Shown: positions 16,207 through 25,301 of the stretch, one piece after another | Position numbering within the stretch: position 1 is the stretch's first letter | Layout: the number at the start of each line of letters is the position of its first letter | Source: Lachnospiraceae bacterium | GTDB taxonomy: Bacteria; Bacillota_A; Clostridia; Lachnospirales; Lachnospiraceae | Assembly: GCA_017626435.1 (NCBI GenBank) | Contig: JAGAIR010000010.1 | Coordinates: 1 to 64,000 of the forward strand | DNA length: 64,000 nucleotides | Direction: 5' to 3' | Program-made: the position numbers and the translations under genes | The notes under the pieces: model-generated | Seen by the model: only the letters and a program-made list of their open reading frames with translations | Told to the model about the DNA's origin: nothing | Database searches by the model: none

Positions 16207-18276
16207 ATGAATAAGAGAAGAATGAAAACGAAAATAGCCGTCTGTTTATCCGTTATGTTGGTGATCAGTCAGGGCGTTTCTGCTGTGAAGGCGGCAGAGA
16301 CAGGTAATATCAAGGAGAGTGGCAAGATTGCATTGCCCGGCACGGAAAAAGAAGAAGTAGTTTATGCTATGTTGTCTAGTAGTGGAACACTGGAGGGCGC
16401 ATACGTGGTAAATAGTTTTACGGATAAAGATATCACGGATTATGGAAATTATACGAAAGTAAAAAATCTGACTACAACAGATGAAATTCATTATGAAGAT
16501 GGTCAGATCCGTATTCAGACGGATGCGGACAAATTGTATTATCAGGGAGATTTGGATATAGAAAAAACGGAACTTCCATGGAATATAGGCATCCGGTATT
16601 TTATGGATGGAGAAGAATATTCTGCTGATGAAATTGCCGGCATGTCCGGTTCCCTGAAAATAATTCTTTCCATTACGCAGAATATGTCCTGTCAAAGTTC
16701 TTTTTGGGAAGGCTATGCTTTACAGACAACGATGTCGTTGGATTCTTCCCGTTGTCGGAACATTCAGGCAGACGGAGCAACCATTGTCAATGTCGGTTCA
16801 GATAAGCAGTTGTCCTATATCATTCTGCCGGGGAAGGGAGATAATCTGGAAATTACAGCAGATGTAAAGGATTTTGAGATGGGAGAGATTTCCATCAATG
16901 GCACAAGCCTGAATCTGAATATCAATCTGGATACTGCAGAATTAACGGATAAATTGCTGGAAATTAAGGATGCGGCAAAAGAATTGGATGACGGTGCAGG
17001 GGAATTAGAAGATGGAACAAAGAGACTGGAAGATGGTGCAGATGGACTAGAAGATGGAGCAAAGGAGTTAAAAAAGGGAGCAGATACTTTAAATGATGGA
17101 ATACGGGACGTAAAAAAAGCGTTGGGTAAACTGGATAATAAATCGGGAGATCTGACAGATGGCTCTGCGGCTGTGCTGAAAAGCCTCAATAAAATTAAGA
17201 AATCGCTGGATAAGGTAAACATGGACGCAGAAAGTTTGAAAAAGCTGAGTACAGCGTCTACCCAGATGCAGACAGGGATTGATTCTCTTGTTGCAGGTCT
17301 TCAGACAGTAGACGGAAGTATTGGCAGTTATTATCAGGTATTGTCACAGGCAGGGCTTAATGATATGGAATCCTTTGTCAGCCAGCATAATCAGGCAATT
17401 GCTGCTCTGGGAATTACCGATGCCGGAAAGGCATTGTACCAGGCATATGTGGATCGTGGAAATACGGGGATGTGGCAGAAGCTTGAGGAACTAGTAAAAC
17501 AGGAGGATGCAGATGCCATGAAGCTGTATCAGGAATATCAGGCATCCGGTGACAGTTCCGTACTGTCTTCCTATGTGGCACAGATGGGAAAACTGATTCA
17601 GATAGAAAGCCTGTTGAAAGCAGATGTCAGCTATATTCAGGGAAGCAATGCCCTCATTTCCGGAATGGATGCACAATTAGACAGGGAAACGGGAGCTTTA
17701 ATGAAAGGGGCATTATCTCTTCAGAGCAGTTACAAGGAATTTAATAAGAAGATACAAGGCCTAACTTCCACCTTACAGACGCTGGTAACAAATATGACCA
17801 GTCTGAAAACGGGAATCAATAAGCTGGTAAAAGAATACAAAAAACTGGATACTGGCATTAGTGAATATACAGATGGTGTAAATAAAATTGTAAAAGGGTA
17901 TCAAAAATTATCCAAGGGTTCCGGTCAATTAGTGAAGGGAACCTCCGAATTATATGATGGTACCAATGAGATGTTCGCGGGTATCTTAGAGCTCCGTGAT
18001 GGCACAGGGGAAATGCAGGAAGGAACAGGGGAATTTCAAGAGAAAACAAAAGATATTGATTCGGAAATGCAAAATAAGGTAGATGATAAGATTGAAGAAA
18101 TGACAGGTTCTGAAATCGAAACGGGTTCCTTTGTTTCTGAGAAAAATACAAAGGTGGATTCGGTATTGTTTGTCATGAAAATTCCGGCAATAGAGATACC
18201 AGAGTTAGAAGAAGTGGAGGAAGAAGAAAAGAGAGAAACCAATTTATTTCAGAAATTGTTAGATTTATTCTCATGA
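16207..18276 (+). CDS. secreted xxxLxxG heptad-repeat protein, MMPL partner
   Basis: A 689-residue exported protein with a signal peptide (about 1-31, ending VKAAE). After a globular N-terminal domain come heptad repeats of the LxxG type (LEDGAKELKKGADTL, about 255-300), a long helical middle, a second heptad block (about 550-615), and an acidic tail without a C-terminal membrane helix or sortase motif. Such repeats occur in YhgE/Pip and MMPL-associated proteins and form long coiled coils. CAGGAGG precedes the ATG and the MMPL gene ends 70 bp upstream, so they form one operon. The likely role is a tether or conduit for the transporter, an inference from this pairing and from the fused version at 19930. 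Confidence 0.75.
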   Translation: MNKRRMKTKIAVCLSVMLVISQGVSAVKAAETGNIKESGKIALPGTEKEEVVYAMLSSSGTLEGAYVVNSFTDKDITDYGNYTKVKNLTTTDEIHYEDGQIRIQTDADKLYYQGDLDIEKTELPWNIGIRYFMDGEEYSADEIAGMSGSLKIILSITQNMSCQSSFWEGYALQTTMSLDSSRCRNIQADGATIVNVGSDKQLSYIILPGKGDNLEITADVKDFEMGEISINGTSLNLNINLDTAELTDKLLEIKDAAKELDDGAGELEDGTKRLEDGADGLEDGAKELKKGADTLNDGIRDVKKALGKLDNKSGDLTDGSAAVLKSLNKIKKSLDKVNMDAESLKKLSTASTQMQTGIDSLVAGLQTVDGSIGSYYQVLSQAGLNDMESFVSQHNQAIAALGITDAGKALYQAYVDRGNTGMWQKLEELVKQEDADAMKLYQEYQASGDSSVLSSYVAQMGKLIQIESLLKADVSYIQGSNALISGMDAQLDRETGALMKGALSLQSSYKEFNKKIQGLTSTLQTLVTNMTSLKTGINKLVKEYKKLDTGISEYTDGVNKIVKGYQKLSKGSGQLVKGTSELYDGTNEMFAGILELRDGTGEMQEGTGEFQEKTKDIDSEMQNKVDDKIEEMTGSEIETGSFVSEKNTKVDSVLFVMKIPAIEIPELEEVEEEEKRETNLFQKLLDLFS

Positions 18277-18364
18277 AGGCAAAGCTCAGATGCGGGGGAT
18301 CTGGTTTCAGTAGATACGGTAGATTTTTTGAGGTAGAACGTTCAAGTGGTCTGGAAACATAATT

Positions 18365-19135
18365 TTACTTCAGATAGTTTACAAGCATAATGGCAGCACC
18401 CAGTACGGCAAGGACGACACCCGTTACCCGGTTTAATGTTTTAGGTGTTGCCTTATTTGCCAGTTTTGCTGCAACTCTCGCCCACAGCAGGGTGGAGATT
18501 ATGCAGAAAATAAGACACCATAAATCTGGCATGCCACCGATGGCAAAATGACTGACAGAGCCGGTAAAGGCGGTAAAGGTCATGATGAAAACACTTGTCC
18601 CCACGGCTGTTTTCAATTCATAGCCTAAGACACTGGTGAGAATCAAAAGCATCATCATACCGCCGCCTGCACCGATAAAACCGCAGACCAGTCCAATCAT
18701 GATGCCGCAGATAACAGATTGGAGCAGGCGTTTCTTCGGTTCCACTGCCTGCATGGTTTCTTTTGTCGTCATAACTGGTTTTAAAATGAACTTGATACCA
18801 AGGCAGAAAGTCATAAATACAGAAAAACTACCCATTGTGGTGTTTGGGACAAGACTTGCCAGAAAACTTCCCACTAAGGTAAAGGCTAAAACGGTCAACA
18901 TCATCACAAGACCATTTTTGATATCCAGATTTTTATTTTTTCCATAGGTATAGGCGCTGACAGCGCTTGCCAGGATATCGCTTGCCAGGGCAATTCCTAC
19001 GGCATCATATGCCGACATATTTAGAAATGTGATGAGGACTGGGCTGATGACAGCCGCAGCACTCATTCCTGCAAATCCTGTTCCCAGACCTGCACCAATT
19101 CCTGCAATAAAACAGATGATAAGTTTCAATAACAT
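18365..19135 (-). CDS. TauE/SafE-family sulfite/anion exporter-like permease
   Basis: A 256-residue polytopic membrane protein with the two-fold TauE/SafE pattern: a glycine-rich first helix (AGIGAGLGTGFAGMSAAAVISPVL) repeated in the second half as GLVCGFIGAGGGMMMLLIL. About eight membrane segments fill the chain. Family members export sulfite, sulfoacetate or other small anions; the substrate here is unknown. AAGGAGA precedes the start on the minus strand. It lies 53 bp behind the TetR gene at 19189 and is probably transcribed with it. Confidence 0.85.
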   Translation of the reverse strand: MLLKLIICFIAGIGAGLGTGFAGMSAAAVISPVLITFLNMSAYDAVGIALASDILASAVSAYTYGKNKNLDIKNGLVMMLTVLAFTLVGSFLASLVPNTTMGSFSVFMTFCLGIKFILKPVMTTKETMQAVEPKKRLLQSVICGIMIGLVCGFIGAGGGMMMLLILTSVLGYELKTAVGTSVFIMTFTAFTGSVSHFAIGGMPDLWCLIFCIISTLLWARVAAKLANKATPKTLNRVTGVVLAVLGAAIMLVNYLK

Positions 19136-19188
19136 GGTCGTTCTCCTTTTTAAACAATAAGTTGGTTTGCAAAGTGTGGCAGCGTTTG

Positions 19189-19755
19189 TTATAGTGCACT
19201 TTTCAAAACTGCAACGGAAGTGCGGTAAATCAATTCCGAAATTTCCATCGGGGATTCTTTCATTTCCCCGTTAATCCAGTTCTGGACTACACTGATACAT
19301 CCGGAGACCAAATACTGAAACAGATAGTCAGATTTTTCTTCTATGATATCCAGTGATTTTGCCGTGTCTCTCAAAAATTCTATGGTTTCCTGCATCATAT
19401 CTGAGGGAAAGCCGTCGTTGGCGCTGTTGTTCAAAAGCAGTTGATAGATTTCGCGGTTATTTTGCATATCGCAGAGAAGACGGTAAAGTGGTGCAATGTG
19501 GAAGTTATCTTCCCCTACTGCGATTTCCTGCATACATTGTTTGCTCTTTTGCAATGTTTCTTTTTCCAGTTCGGTCAGGATATCCCGGACATTTTCGTAA
19601 TATTTGTAAAATGTGGAACGGTTTAATTCGGCAGCATCACATAGTTCTGTGACAGAAATCTGATAAATGGTTTTTTTCTGCAAAAGAGTAATCAGAGCAT
19701 TTTTAAATAGTAATTTGGTTAAGCGCATGCGTTGGTTCTCTTTTTTGTTCATCAT
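19189..19755 (-). CDS. TetR/AcrR-family regulator
   Basis: A 188-residue regulator with a helix-turn-helix at about 25-55 (QISVTELCDAAELNRSTFYKYYENVRDIL) and an all-helical ligand domain. AGGAGG on the minus strand fixes the start at 19755 rather than 19776. It is divergent from the second MMPL gene and likely represses it through the inverted repeat around 19857-19885. It also heads the TauE/SafE gene. The arrangement mirrors the TetR/MMPL pair at 13319-16136. Confidence 0.85.
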   Translation of the reverse strand: MMNKKENQRMRLTKLLFKNALITLLQKKTIYQISVTELCDAAELNRSTFYKYYENVRDILTELEKETLQKSKQCMQEIAVGEDNFHIAPLYRLLCDMQNNREIYQLLLNNSANDGFPSDMMQETIEFLRDTAKSLDIIEEKSDYLFQYLVSGCISVVQNWINGEMKESPMEISELIYRTSVAVLKSAL

Positions 19756-19856
19756 GGTTCCTCCTGATATTGGCACAAGTTTGTGGCATATTTTATTTTT
19801 TACAACAGAATGTATCTAAAATGTTGTTTTCAAATCGTTTTCTTAAAAACTGTTTA

Positions 19857-19885
19857 TTGTAAAACCAACACTTCGTTGATACAAT
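19857..19885 (+). promoter_or_regulatory. promoter/operator of the second MMPL gene
   Basis: TTGTAA (19857-19862), a 17-bp spacer and TACAAT (19880-19885) form a SigA-type promoter. The same stretch is an imperfect dyad (TTGTA...CCAAC-acttc-GTTGA..TACAA), placed so that a bound TetR would cover the promoter. A second dyad ACAACA/TGTTGT lies at 19802-19827. Confidence 0.45.
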
Positions 19886-19929
19886 TGCATCATAGTATAT
19901 TTTTTAGGATTTGTCAAAGGAGATTAACC

Positions 19930-22900
19930 ATGAAAAAACTTGCAGATTATATTGTGGACAGAAGAGGGTTTATTTTCGTTTTCGTTGCAGTGCTTACTGT
20001 TGTGGCAGCGATTGGGATTTTTAAAGTCAATATCAACTATGATATGTCAAAGTATCTGCCATCGGATTCTTCCGTTAAGCGGGGCATGGAACTGATGGAG
20101 AAAGAATATGGCGAGATGTCTGCCATTACTGTTATGTTTGATGATTTGTCGGAGGAAGAACAGTTAGAGCGAAAGGCAGAACTGGAGGCTCTGGAGCATG
20201 TAAAGAGTGTTGTTTATCTTCAGGAGGATGAAACATATCAGAAGGATAACCATTCCAAATATATGCTGAATGTGTCTGCGAATACGTATTCTGAAGAGGC
20301 AAGGAATGTGTTAAAGCATATTGAGGATGCCTATGGAAATTCGGCATACCTGTGTGGGGCGGTTGTGGATAATGACATGATGGTAAACACGCTACTGGAG
20401 GAAATACCGATTATCGCAGTGATTGCTGTTGCTATTATATTTACTATTCTATTTTTACTCTGCAATTCATGGGTGGAACCTTTTTTGTATATGGGCTGCA
20501 TAGGAATTGCCATCGTTCTGAATATGGGCAGCAATGTGTTTCTTCCTTCAGTCTCGTTCATGACCTTTGCCGTTGGGGCATTGTTGCAGATGGGACTTTC
20601 TATGGATTATTCCATTATGCTGATGAACCGGTACAATCAGGAAAAACAGAAGCAGGCAAACCCGGCAATTGCCATGAAAAAGGCTTTGACCAATGCGTTC
20701 AGTGCCATTGCCAGCAGTTCTGTAACAACCATTGTGGGACTTTTGGTGCTGTTGTTCATGAGTTTTAAGATCGGCCAGGATATGGGAATTGTGCTGGCAA
20801 AGGGTGTGTTTATCAGCCTGCTCTGCATTTTTGCAATTCTTCCGGGATTGGTTGTGGTTTTTGATAAAGCAATGGCAAAGACACACAAGAAATCATTGGA
20901 GCTGAATATGAAGCCGGTCATGAAGTTTGCGGGGAAAATACGTTTTCTGTCGTTGCCGTTGATTATTCTTGTAACAATAGGGGCATTATTCCTGAAAAAT
21001 GGATTGGATATTACTTATATTAAAACATTTGATAATCCGGAGCAGGCTAAAATAGAGGAAGCTTTTGGATTGGATAACCAGACAGTGTTGCTGTACGATA
21101 AAGAGGAAAGTCCGGAACAAATTGCGGAGTATATTGCATGGCTGGAGCAGCGGAAAGATGTTAACTCGGTACAGGATTATTCCAATACCATTGGAAAATC
21201 TTATACATATAAAGAACTGACAGAGGATATGGACATTACTGCTGACCAGGCAAAGATGCTTTATCAGATGTATAGGGATAATCAGAATGATTCGGATTAT
21301 GAAAAGATTACCATGTATGATTTAATCTGCTATATAGATACGCATGTTGCTGGAAATCCTGCTTATACAGAATTTATGGATAAAGAGCAAATAGAGCAAA
21401 TCAAGGATGCCAGAAAGGAACTGGAGGATGGCAAAGACAAAATAAAGGATGGCAAAAAAGATTTAGAGGATGCCGAAAAGGAACTGACGGATGGAGAAAA
21501 AGAACTGACAGACGGTGAGAAAAAAATTGCGGACGGAAAAAATGAAATTGCCAAAAATCAAAAGAAAATCGAGGACAGTGAGAAAACTATTGCAAAAAAT
21601 GAGAAAAAACTTGCAGAGAGCGAAAAGAAAATAGTTGCAAACGAAAAGAAACTTGCAAAAAGTGAGAAGCAGATTGCTGCAGGAGAAAAACAGCTAGAGA
21701 AGGCAGAAAAGGAAATGGCTACCAATGAAAAAAAGATTGCAGCAGGAGAACAGCAGTTAGAAGCAGCAGAGGAACAGATGCGGCTTGCTGGAATGACAGA
21801 GGAGATGATTGCTTCACAGTTGGGGAACCAAAAAGCTGAACTTCAAACTGCAAGGCAGCAGTTGGAGGCAGGGAAGAAAAAACTTCAAACAGAAAAAACA
21901 AAGCTAGTGAAAGGCAGGAAACAGTTGGAGGCTGGAAAGAAAGAGCTGGTAAAAGGCAGGAAACAGTTGAAGGCTGGAAAGAAAAAACTGGCAAAGGGAA
22001 GAATGCAATTAGAGGCAGGCAAGAAAGAACTAGCGAAGGCAAAGAAACAGATAGAAGATGCAGAAAAGGGATTAAATGATGGGAAGGAGGAACTGGCAGA
22101 TGGACGGAAAAAATATAAAGATGGGAAGGAAGAACTGGATGATAGTTTGCGGATTTATGAAAAACCTATGACAGCAGAAGAACTGGCAGATGAGATGGAT
22201 GAAGATGTAGATCAGGTCAGGGATATGCTGAAAATCCGTAGGATGTCCATGCTGGATGTGGAACAAGACACCATGACATTAGAAGAATTTCTGCACTTTA
22301 TTACTGATGAGATTCTGCCAGATGAAACTTATTCTGCTGCGATTGATGGGGATATGCGCTCAGAGATTGAAGATGGTGAAACACAGATTCAGGAAAATCG
22401 GGAGTTGATGCTGGGGGATAAATACAACCGCATGATTATTTCCACAAAATATCCTTCTGAGGGAGCGGCTACTTTTGCCTGCTTAGGAGAATTATTGCAA
22501 AAGACCGGACAGTTTAAGAAAGAGGCTTATTTGATCGGGGATTCTGCTATGGGATATGAGATGGATGAAGGATTTACGGAGGAACTGAACTTTGTGACAA
22601 TCCTGACAGTAATCGCAATTTTAATCGTCGTGCTGTTTACTTTCCGTTCCTTTGTCAGTTCTGCTGTGCTGGTGGCAATTATTCAAGCGGCGGTATTTAT
22701 CACAACGGCTATTGTGGCGCTGCAGGGATATAGTACCAATTATATTGCTCTGATTCTGGTACAGTGTATCTTAATGGGCGCAACCATTGATTACGGAATC
22801 CTGCTGTTTGATAATTATAGGGAAATGCGGCAGAAACTGGAGAAAGAGCAGGCATTGGGAGAGGCAATGAACCGTTCCATTAAAACGGTACTGACTTCTT

Positions 22901-23085
22901 CCCTGATTCTGATTAGTACCTGCCTGACGGTCAGCGTGATTATGACACAGAAAATTATTGCACAGACCTGTCTTATGATCGCTTATGGGGCAATCTGTTC
23001 TGTACTGATGGTTGTATTTATTCTCCCGGCAGTTCTGCTATTGTTAGACAGGATTATCATCAAAAAAGAGAAAGGAGTACAGTGA
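19930..23085 (+). CDS. MMPL-family RND transporter with a built-in heptad-repeat coiled coil
   Basis: A 1,051-residue MMPL transporter, far longer than the 679-residue relative at 14097. The membrane plan is the same: TM1, first outside domain, TM2-6 with LSMDYSIMLMNRYNQE, TM7, second outside domain, TM8-12 with GATIDYGILLFDNYRE. The extra length is an insertion in the second outside domain (about residues 495-740): around 30 tandem heptads of the kind LEDGKKDLEDAEKEL / KLAKGRKQLEAGKKE, very rich in Lys, Glu and Ala, predicted to form one long coiled coil. The ATG at 19930 has AAAGGAG upstream; the frame is open further up to 19783 but without a start signal. The TGA overlaps the next gene's ATG. 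Confidence 0.87.
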   Translation: MKKLADYIVDRRGFIFVFVAVLTVVAAIGIFKVNINYDMSKYLPSDSSVKRGMELMEKEYGEMSAITVMFDDLSEEEQLERKAELEALEHVKSVVYLQEDETYQKDNHSKYMLNVSANTYSEEARNVLKHIEDAYGNSAYLCGAVVDNDMMVNTLLEEIPIIAVIAVAIIFTILFLLCNSWVEPFLYMGCIGIAIVLNMGSNVFLPSVSFMTFAVGALLQMGLSMDYSIMLMNRYNQEKQKQANPAIAMKKALTNAFSAIASSSVTTIVGLLVLLFMSFKIGQDMGIVLAKGVFISLLCIFAILPGLVVVFDKAMAKTHKKSLELNMKPVMKFAGKIRFLSLPLIILVTIGALFLKNGLDITYIKTFDNPEQAKIEEAFGLDNQTVLLYDKEESPEQIAEYIAWLEQRKDVNSVQDYSNTIGKSYTYKELTEDMDITADQAKMLYQMYRDNQNDSDYEKITMYDLICYIDTHVAGNPAYTEFMDKEQIEQIKDARKELEDGKDKIKDGKKDLEDAEKELTDGEKELTDGEKKIADGKNEIAKNQKKIEDSEKTIAKNEKKLAESEKKIVANEKKLAKSEKQIAAGEKQLEKAEKEMATNEKKIAAGEQQLEAAEEQMRLAGMTEEMIASQLGNQKAELQTARQQLEAGKKKLQTEKTKLVKGRKQLEAGKKELVKGRKQLKAGKKKLAKGRMQLEAGKKELAKAKKQIEDAEKGLNDGKEELADGRKKYKDGKEELDDSLRIYEKPMTAEELADEMDEDVDQVRDMLKIRRMSMLDVEQDTMTLEEFLHFITDEILPDETYSAAIDGDMRSEIEDGETQIQENRELMLGDKYNRMIISTKYPSEGAATFACLGELLQKTGQFKKEAYLIGDSAMGYEMDEGFTEELNFVTILTVIAILIVVLFTFRSFVSSAVLVAIIQAAVFITTAIVALQGYSTNYIALILVQCILMGATIDYGILLFDNYREMRQKLEKEQALGEAMNRSIKTVLTSSLILISTCLTVSVIMTQKIIAQTCLMIAYGAICSVLMVVFILPAVLLLLDRIIIKKEKGVQ

Positions 23086-23687
23086 TGAGAAAAATAATTT
23101 GTATCGGAAGACAGTTTGGGAGTGGAGGTCATAATCTGGCACATGCACTGGCAGAGCATCTTGCTATCCCCTATTATGATAAAAAGATATTGGAGGATGC
23201 TGTGGCAAAGAGTGGAATGAGGGAAGAAATTCTGAGGAAAGCGGAGGAACAGTTGCCAAACTCCTTATTGCATTCTATTTATTATGAGGGAAATTCCACA
23301 GAATACTATGGAAAAAGCGCTAATGAAATATTATATATGGTACAACGGCATGTTATTCTGGAATATGCCAAGGAAAGTGACTGTATTATTGTGGGAAGAT
23401 GTGCGGATGTGATTTTAAAAGAATATTCAGAGTATGCAGTAAAAAGTATCTTCGTGACGGCACCGATGGAATATCGGATCGCTGCAACGATGCAGAAGGA
23501 TAAACTGGAAGAAAAGGCAGCCGCAGCTCTTGTCAGAAAATCAGATAAAAGACGCAGCGCCTATTATACCTATCATACCGGAAAGGATTGGGGAAAGGCA
23601 TCGGATTATGATTTTTGTGTGAATACAGCGACAAATGAGATGGTGACATTGGTAGATTTGTTAGGAGAGATATATCAGAAAATGTGA
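23085..23687 (+). CDS. cytidylate kinase-like P-loop protein
   Basis: A 200-residue protein of the cytidylate kinase-like family. The N-terminus (IICIGRQFGSGGHNLAHALAEHL) is a modified P-loop and IPYYDKKILEDA is the following family signature; CIIVGRCADVIL lies in mid-protein. It is related to Cmk but differs in the P-loop and is usually found beside membrane transporters in Clostridia; its substrate is unknown. AAGGAG at 23072-23077 serves the ATG at 23085, which overlaps the MMPL stop (TGATG), so translation is coupled. Confidence 0.8.
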   Translation: MRKIICIGRQFGSGGHNLAHALAEHLAIPYYDKKILEDAVAKSGMREEILRKAEEQLPNSLLHSIYYEGNSTEYYGKSANEILYMVQRHVILEYAKESDCIIVGRCADVILKEYSEYAVKSIFVTAPMEYRIAATMQKDKLEEKAAAALVRKSDKRRSAYYTYHTGKDWGKASDYDFCVNTATNEMVTLVDLLGEIYQKM

Positions 23688-23797
23688 TATCTTTCCCTGG
23701 TCTGACTATTAAAGATTAAAAAGATAAAAAGAATTGTGCAAAAATGATAAAAAAGTAAACACACATATATGCAAAATGTAAAAAATAAATAATTCTA

Positions 23798-23852
23798 TTG
23801 ACATAGACAAAAAGATATTGTACATTATCTCTAGTTAATGAATACGTATTCA
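23798..23852 (+). promoter_or_regulatory. promoter with perfect palindromic operator for the LacI-type gene
   Basis: TTGACA (23798-23803), a 17-bp spacer and TACATT (23821-23826) form a strong SigA-type promoter. Just downstream is the perfect 14-bp palindrome TGAATACGTATTCA (23839-23852), with the central CG typical of LacI-family operators. It lies in the 5' leader of the LacI gene, so autoregulation is likely. The preceding 23688-23797 is AT-rich without a gene. Confidence 0.6.
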
Positions 23853-23879
23853 CGGACTTTGAAACGGAGAATTGGCAGT

Positions 23880-24326
23880 ATGATCACGATGACAGAATTA
23901 GCTAAAATGACAGGGGTATCCCAGGCGACAGTATCGAGAGTTTTGAATGGAAATACCTCTGTAAAACCGGAAGTAGCAGCGAAAGTATTGGACTATGCCA
24001 GAAAATATAATTATCAGCCCAATATGATAGCCAGAAGTTTGAATGGAAACAGGACATTTCTTCTTGCGGCAATTGTTCCGGACATCTCCAACCCTTTCTT
24101 TGCAGATATTATTAAAGAGATTGAAAAGGGAGCTGAGAAAGCTGGATACAGCATTTTGATCTTTAATTCTGATTACAGCCAGGAAAAAGAGCAAAAATAT
24201 CTTAATTTGCTTCAGCAGTATCGGGTGGATGGACTTCTTGTCGCTCCAGTCCACAACGATGAGAAAAGTATTCAGCCCTTTCGAAAATTAACGATTCCGT
24301 GGATGGTAATTACCAAGAAAAGGTAA
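23880..24326 (+). CDS. truncated LacI-family regulator (DNA-binding half)
   Basis: The 148-residue product has a complete LacI-type headpiece: helix-turn-helix MTELAKMTGVSQATVSRVLNG at the N-terminus and hinge helix near RSLNGNRTF, then the first part of the sugar-binding domain (VPDISNPFFADIIKEIEKGAEKAGYSILIFNSD...YRVDGLLVAPV). Full-length relatives have about 330 residues; this one ends at ITKKR, followed at once by a terminator. The effector-binding C-subdomain is missing, so it cannot respond to a ligand normally, though it might still bind its palindrome. An upstream ATG at 23838 is open but lies inside the operator; GGAGA at 23866-23870 favours ATG 23880. Confidence 0.7.
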   Translation: MITMTELAKMTGVSQATVSRVLNGNTSVKPEVAAKVLDYARKYNYQPNMIARSLNGNRTFLLAAIVPDISNPFFADIIKEIEKGAEKAGYSILIFNSDYSQEKEQKYLNLLQQYRVDGLLVAPVHNDEKSIQPFRKLTIPWMVITKKR

Positions 24327-24365
24327 AATAGACACTGTGGTCTTGGGCAACAGGTCTATTTTTTT
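24326..24365 (+). terminator. Rho-independent terminator after the truncated LacI gene
   Basis: AAATAGAC pairs with GTCTATTT and an inner CTGT/ACAG extends the stem; a T-run follows to 24365. The rest of the gap to 24574 is AT-rich, with no gene that I can support. Confidence 0.75.
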
Positions 24366-24574
24366 ACTTTATGGGAAATTTGCGAAGTCAAAAGTGAGAT
24401 TGTCTTCAAGAGATTCTTCCGCAGAATATAATAATGTGTAAAAAAATGAAAAAAATTACATGACATATGTGTCGTATCATGATAAGATATACTAAAAAAG
24501 TATCCGCAATAATACATACTGATAATCTGACCGGATATTCATTAAGACAAAAATAAGGAGGAGTTAAGTTAAAA

Positions 24575-25051
24575 ATGCGTGAAGGAAAGAGGTTTAAAAT
24601 ATTGGTAGATGCAGATGCATGCCCGGTGATATCCATTGTGGAACGAGTAGCAGAAAAGTATTCTATTCCCGTAATTCTGTTATGTGACACCAGCCATGTT
24701 CTCTATTCTGACTATAGTGAGATCAACATAATTGATGTTGGAATTGATGCGGTAGATTTTGCTTTGATAAAACGATGCAATAAAGGCGACATCGTTGTAA
24801 CACAGGATTATGGAGTGGCAAATATGATTCTGGGAAAAGGGGCATATGGGATTCATCAAAGCGGGAGATGGTACACCGATATCAATATTGGACCGATGAT
24901 GATGGAGCGGCACTATGCAAAGAGATCGAGAAGCAGAAAAAGCAGAGGCTATGTAAAAGGACATTCAAAAAGGACAGAGGCAGATAATAAGAGATTTGAG
25001 GAGTCGTTTGAACGGCTGATTTTATCCGTTGAAGCAGGAAAAAAACAATAA
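24575..25051 (+). CDS. YaiI/YqxD family protein (UPF0178, DUF188)
   Basis: A 158-residue cytoplasmic protein of the widespread UPF0178 family, which adopts a PIN/NYN-like nuclease-type fold. The N-terminal signature LVDADACPV carries conserved acidic residues, and GDIVVTQDYGVANMILGKGA is the second conserved block; a basic tail follows. Length is typical. AAGGAGGAG lies upstream of the ATG. The function of the family is not established; RNA processing is often suggested from the fold. It is a single-gene unit closed by a terminator. Confidence 0.88.
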   Translation: MREGKRFKILVDADACPVISIVERVAEKYSIPVILLCDTSHVLYSDYSEINIIDVGIDAVDFALIKRCNKGDIVVTQDYGVANMILGKGAYGIHQSGRWYTDINIGPMMMERHYAKRSRSRKSRGYVKGHSKRTEADNKRFEESFERLILSVEAGKKQ

Positions 25052-25086
25052 CGTTTTTAGAATGAGAAAAGAGGAAAGTGACAGAA

Positions 25087-25114
25087 AAGTCAAGTTGAGA
25101 AGCTTGGCTTTTTT
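25087..25114 (+). terminator. Rho-independent terminator after the YaiI/YqxD gene
   Basis: AAGTCAAG and CTTGGCTT form an 8-bp stem (one G-T pair) around an 8-nt loop, followed by four T residues after the paired TT. Confidence 0.75.
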
Positions 25115-25301
25115 GTTTTCTAGGAAATTTTCATTTTTTTTCGATGTTTGTGTTTCAAAAAGGAAAATGTTATAGTTTTCTTAAAGTTATAGCAAGAAAA
25201 GCAAATTAGTGTTAAAATGGTTCTGTGCCGGAGAGGGAAATCGGTCAGATGATCGGGGAAAGCTATCGCCTGACAAAAGGGAGGAAAAAGAAAGAAAAAA
25301 T

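Noticed and set aside
21415..22145. Tandem DNA repeat or CRISPR-like array
   Set aside because: The regularity is a seven-codon protein heptad in one coding frame; there are no identical repeats with unique spacers.
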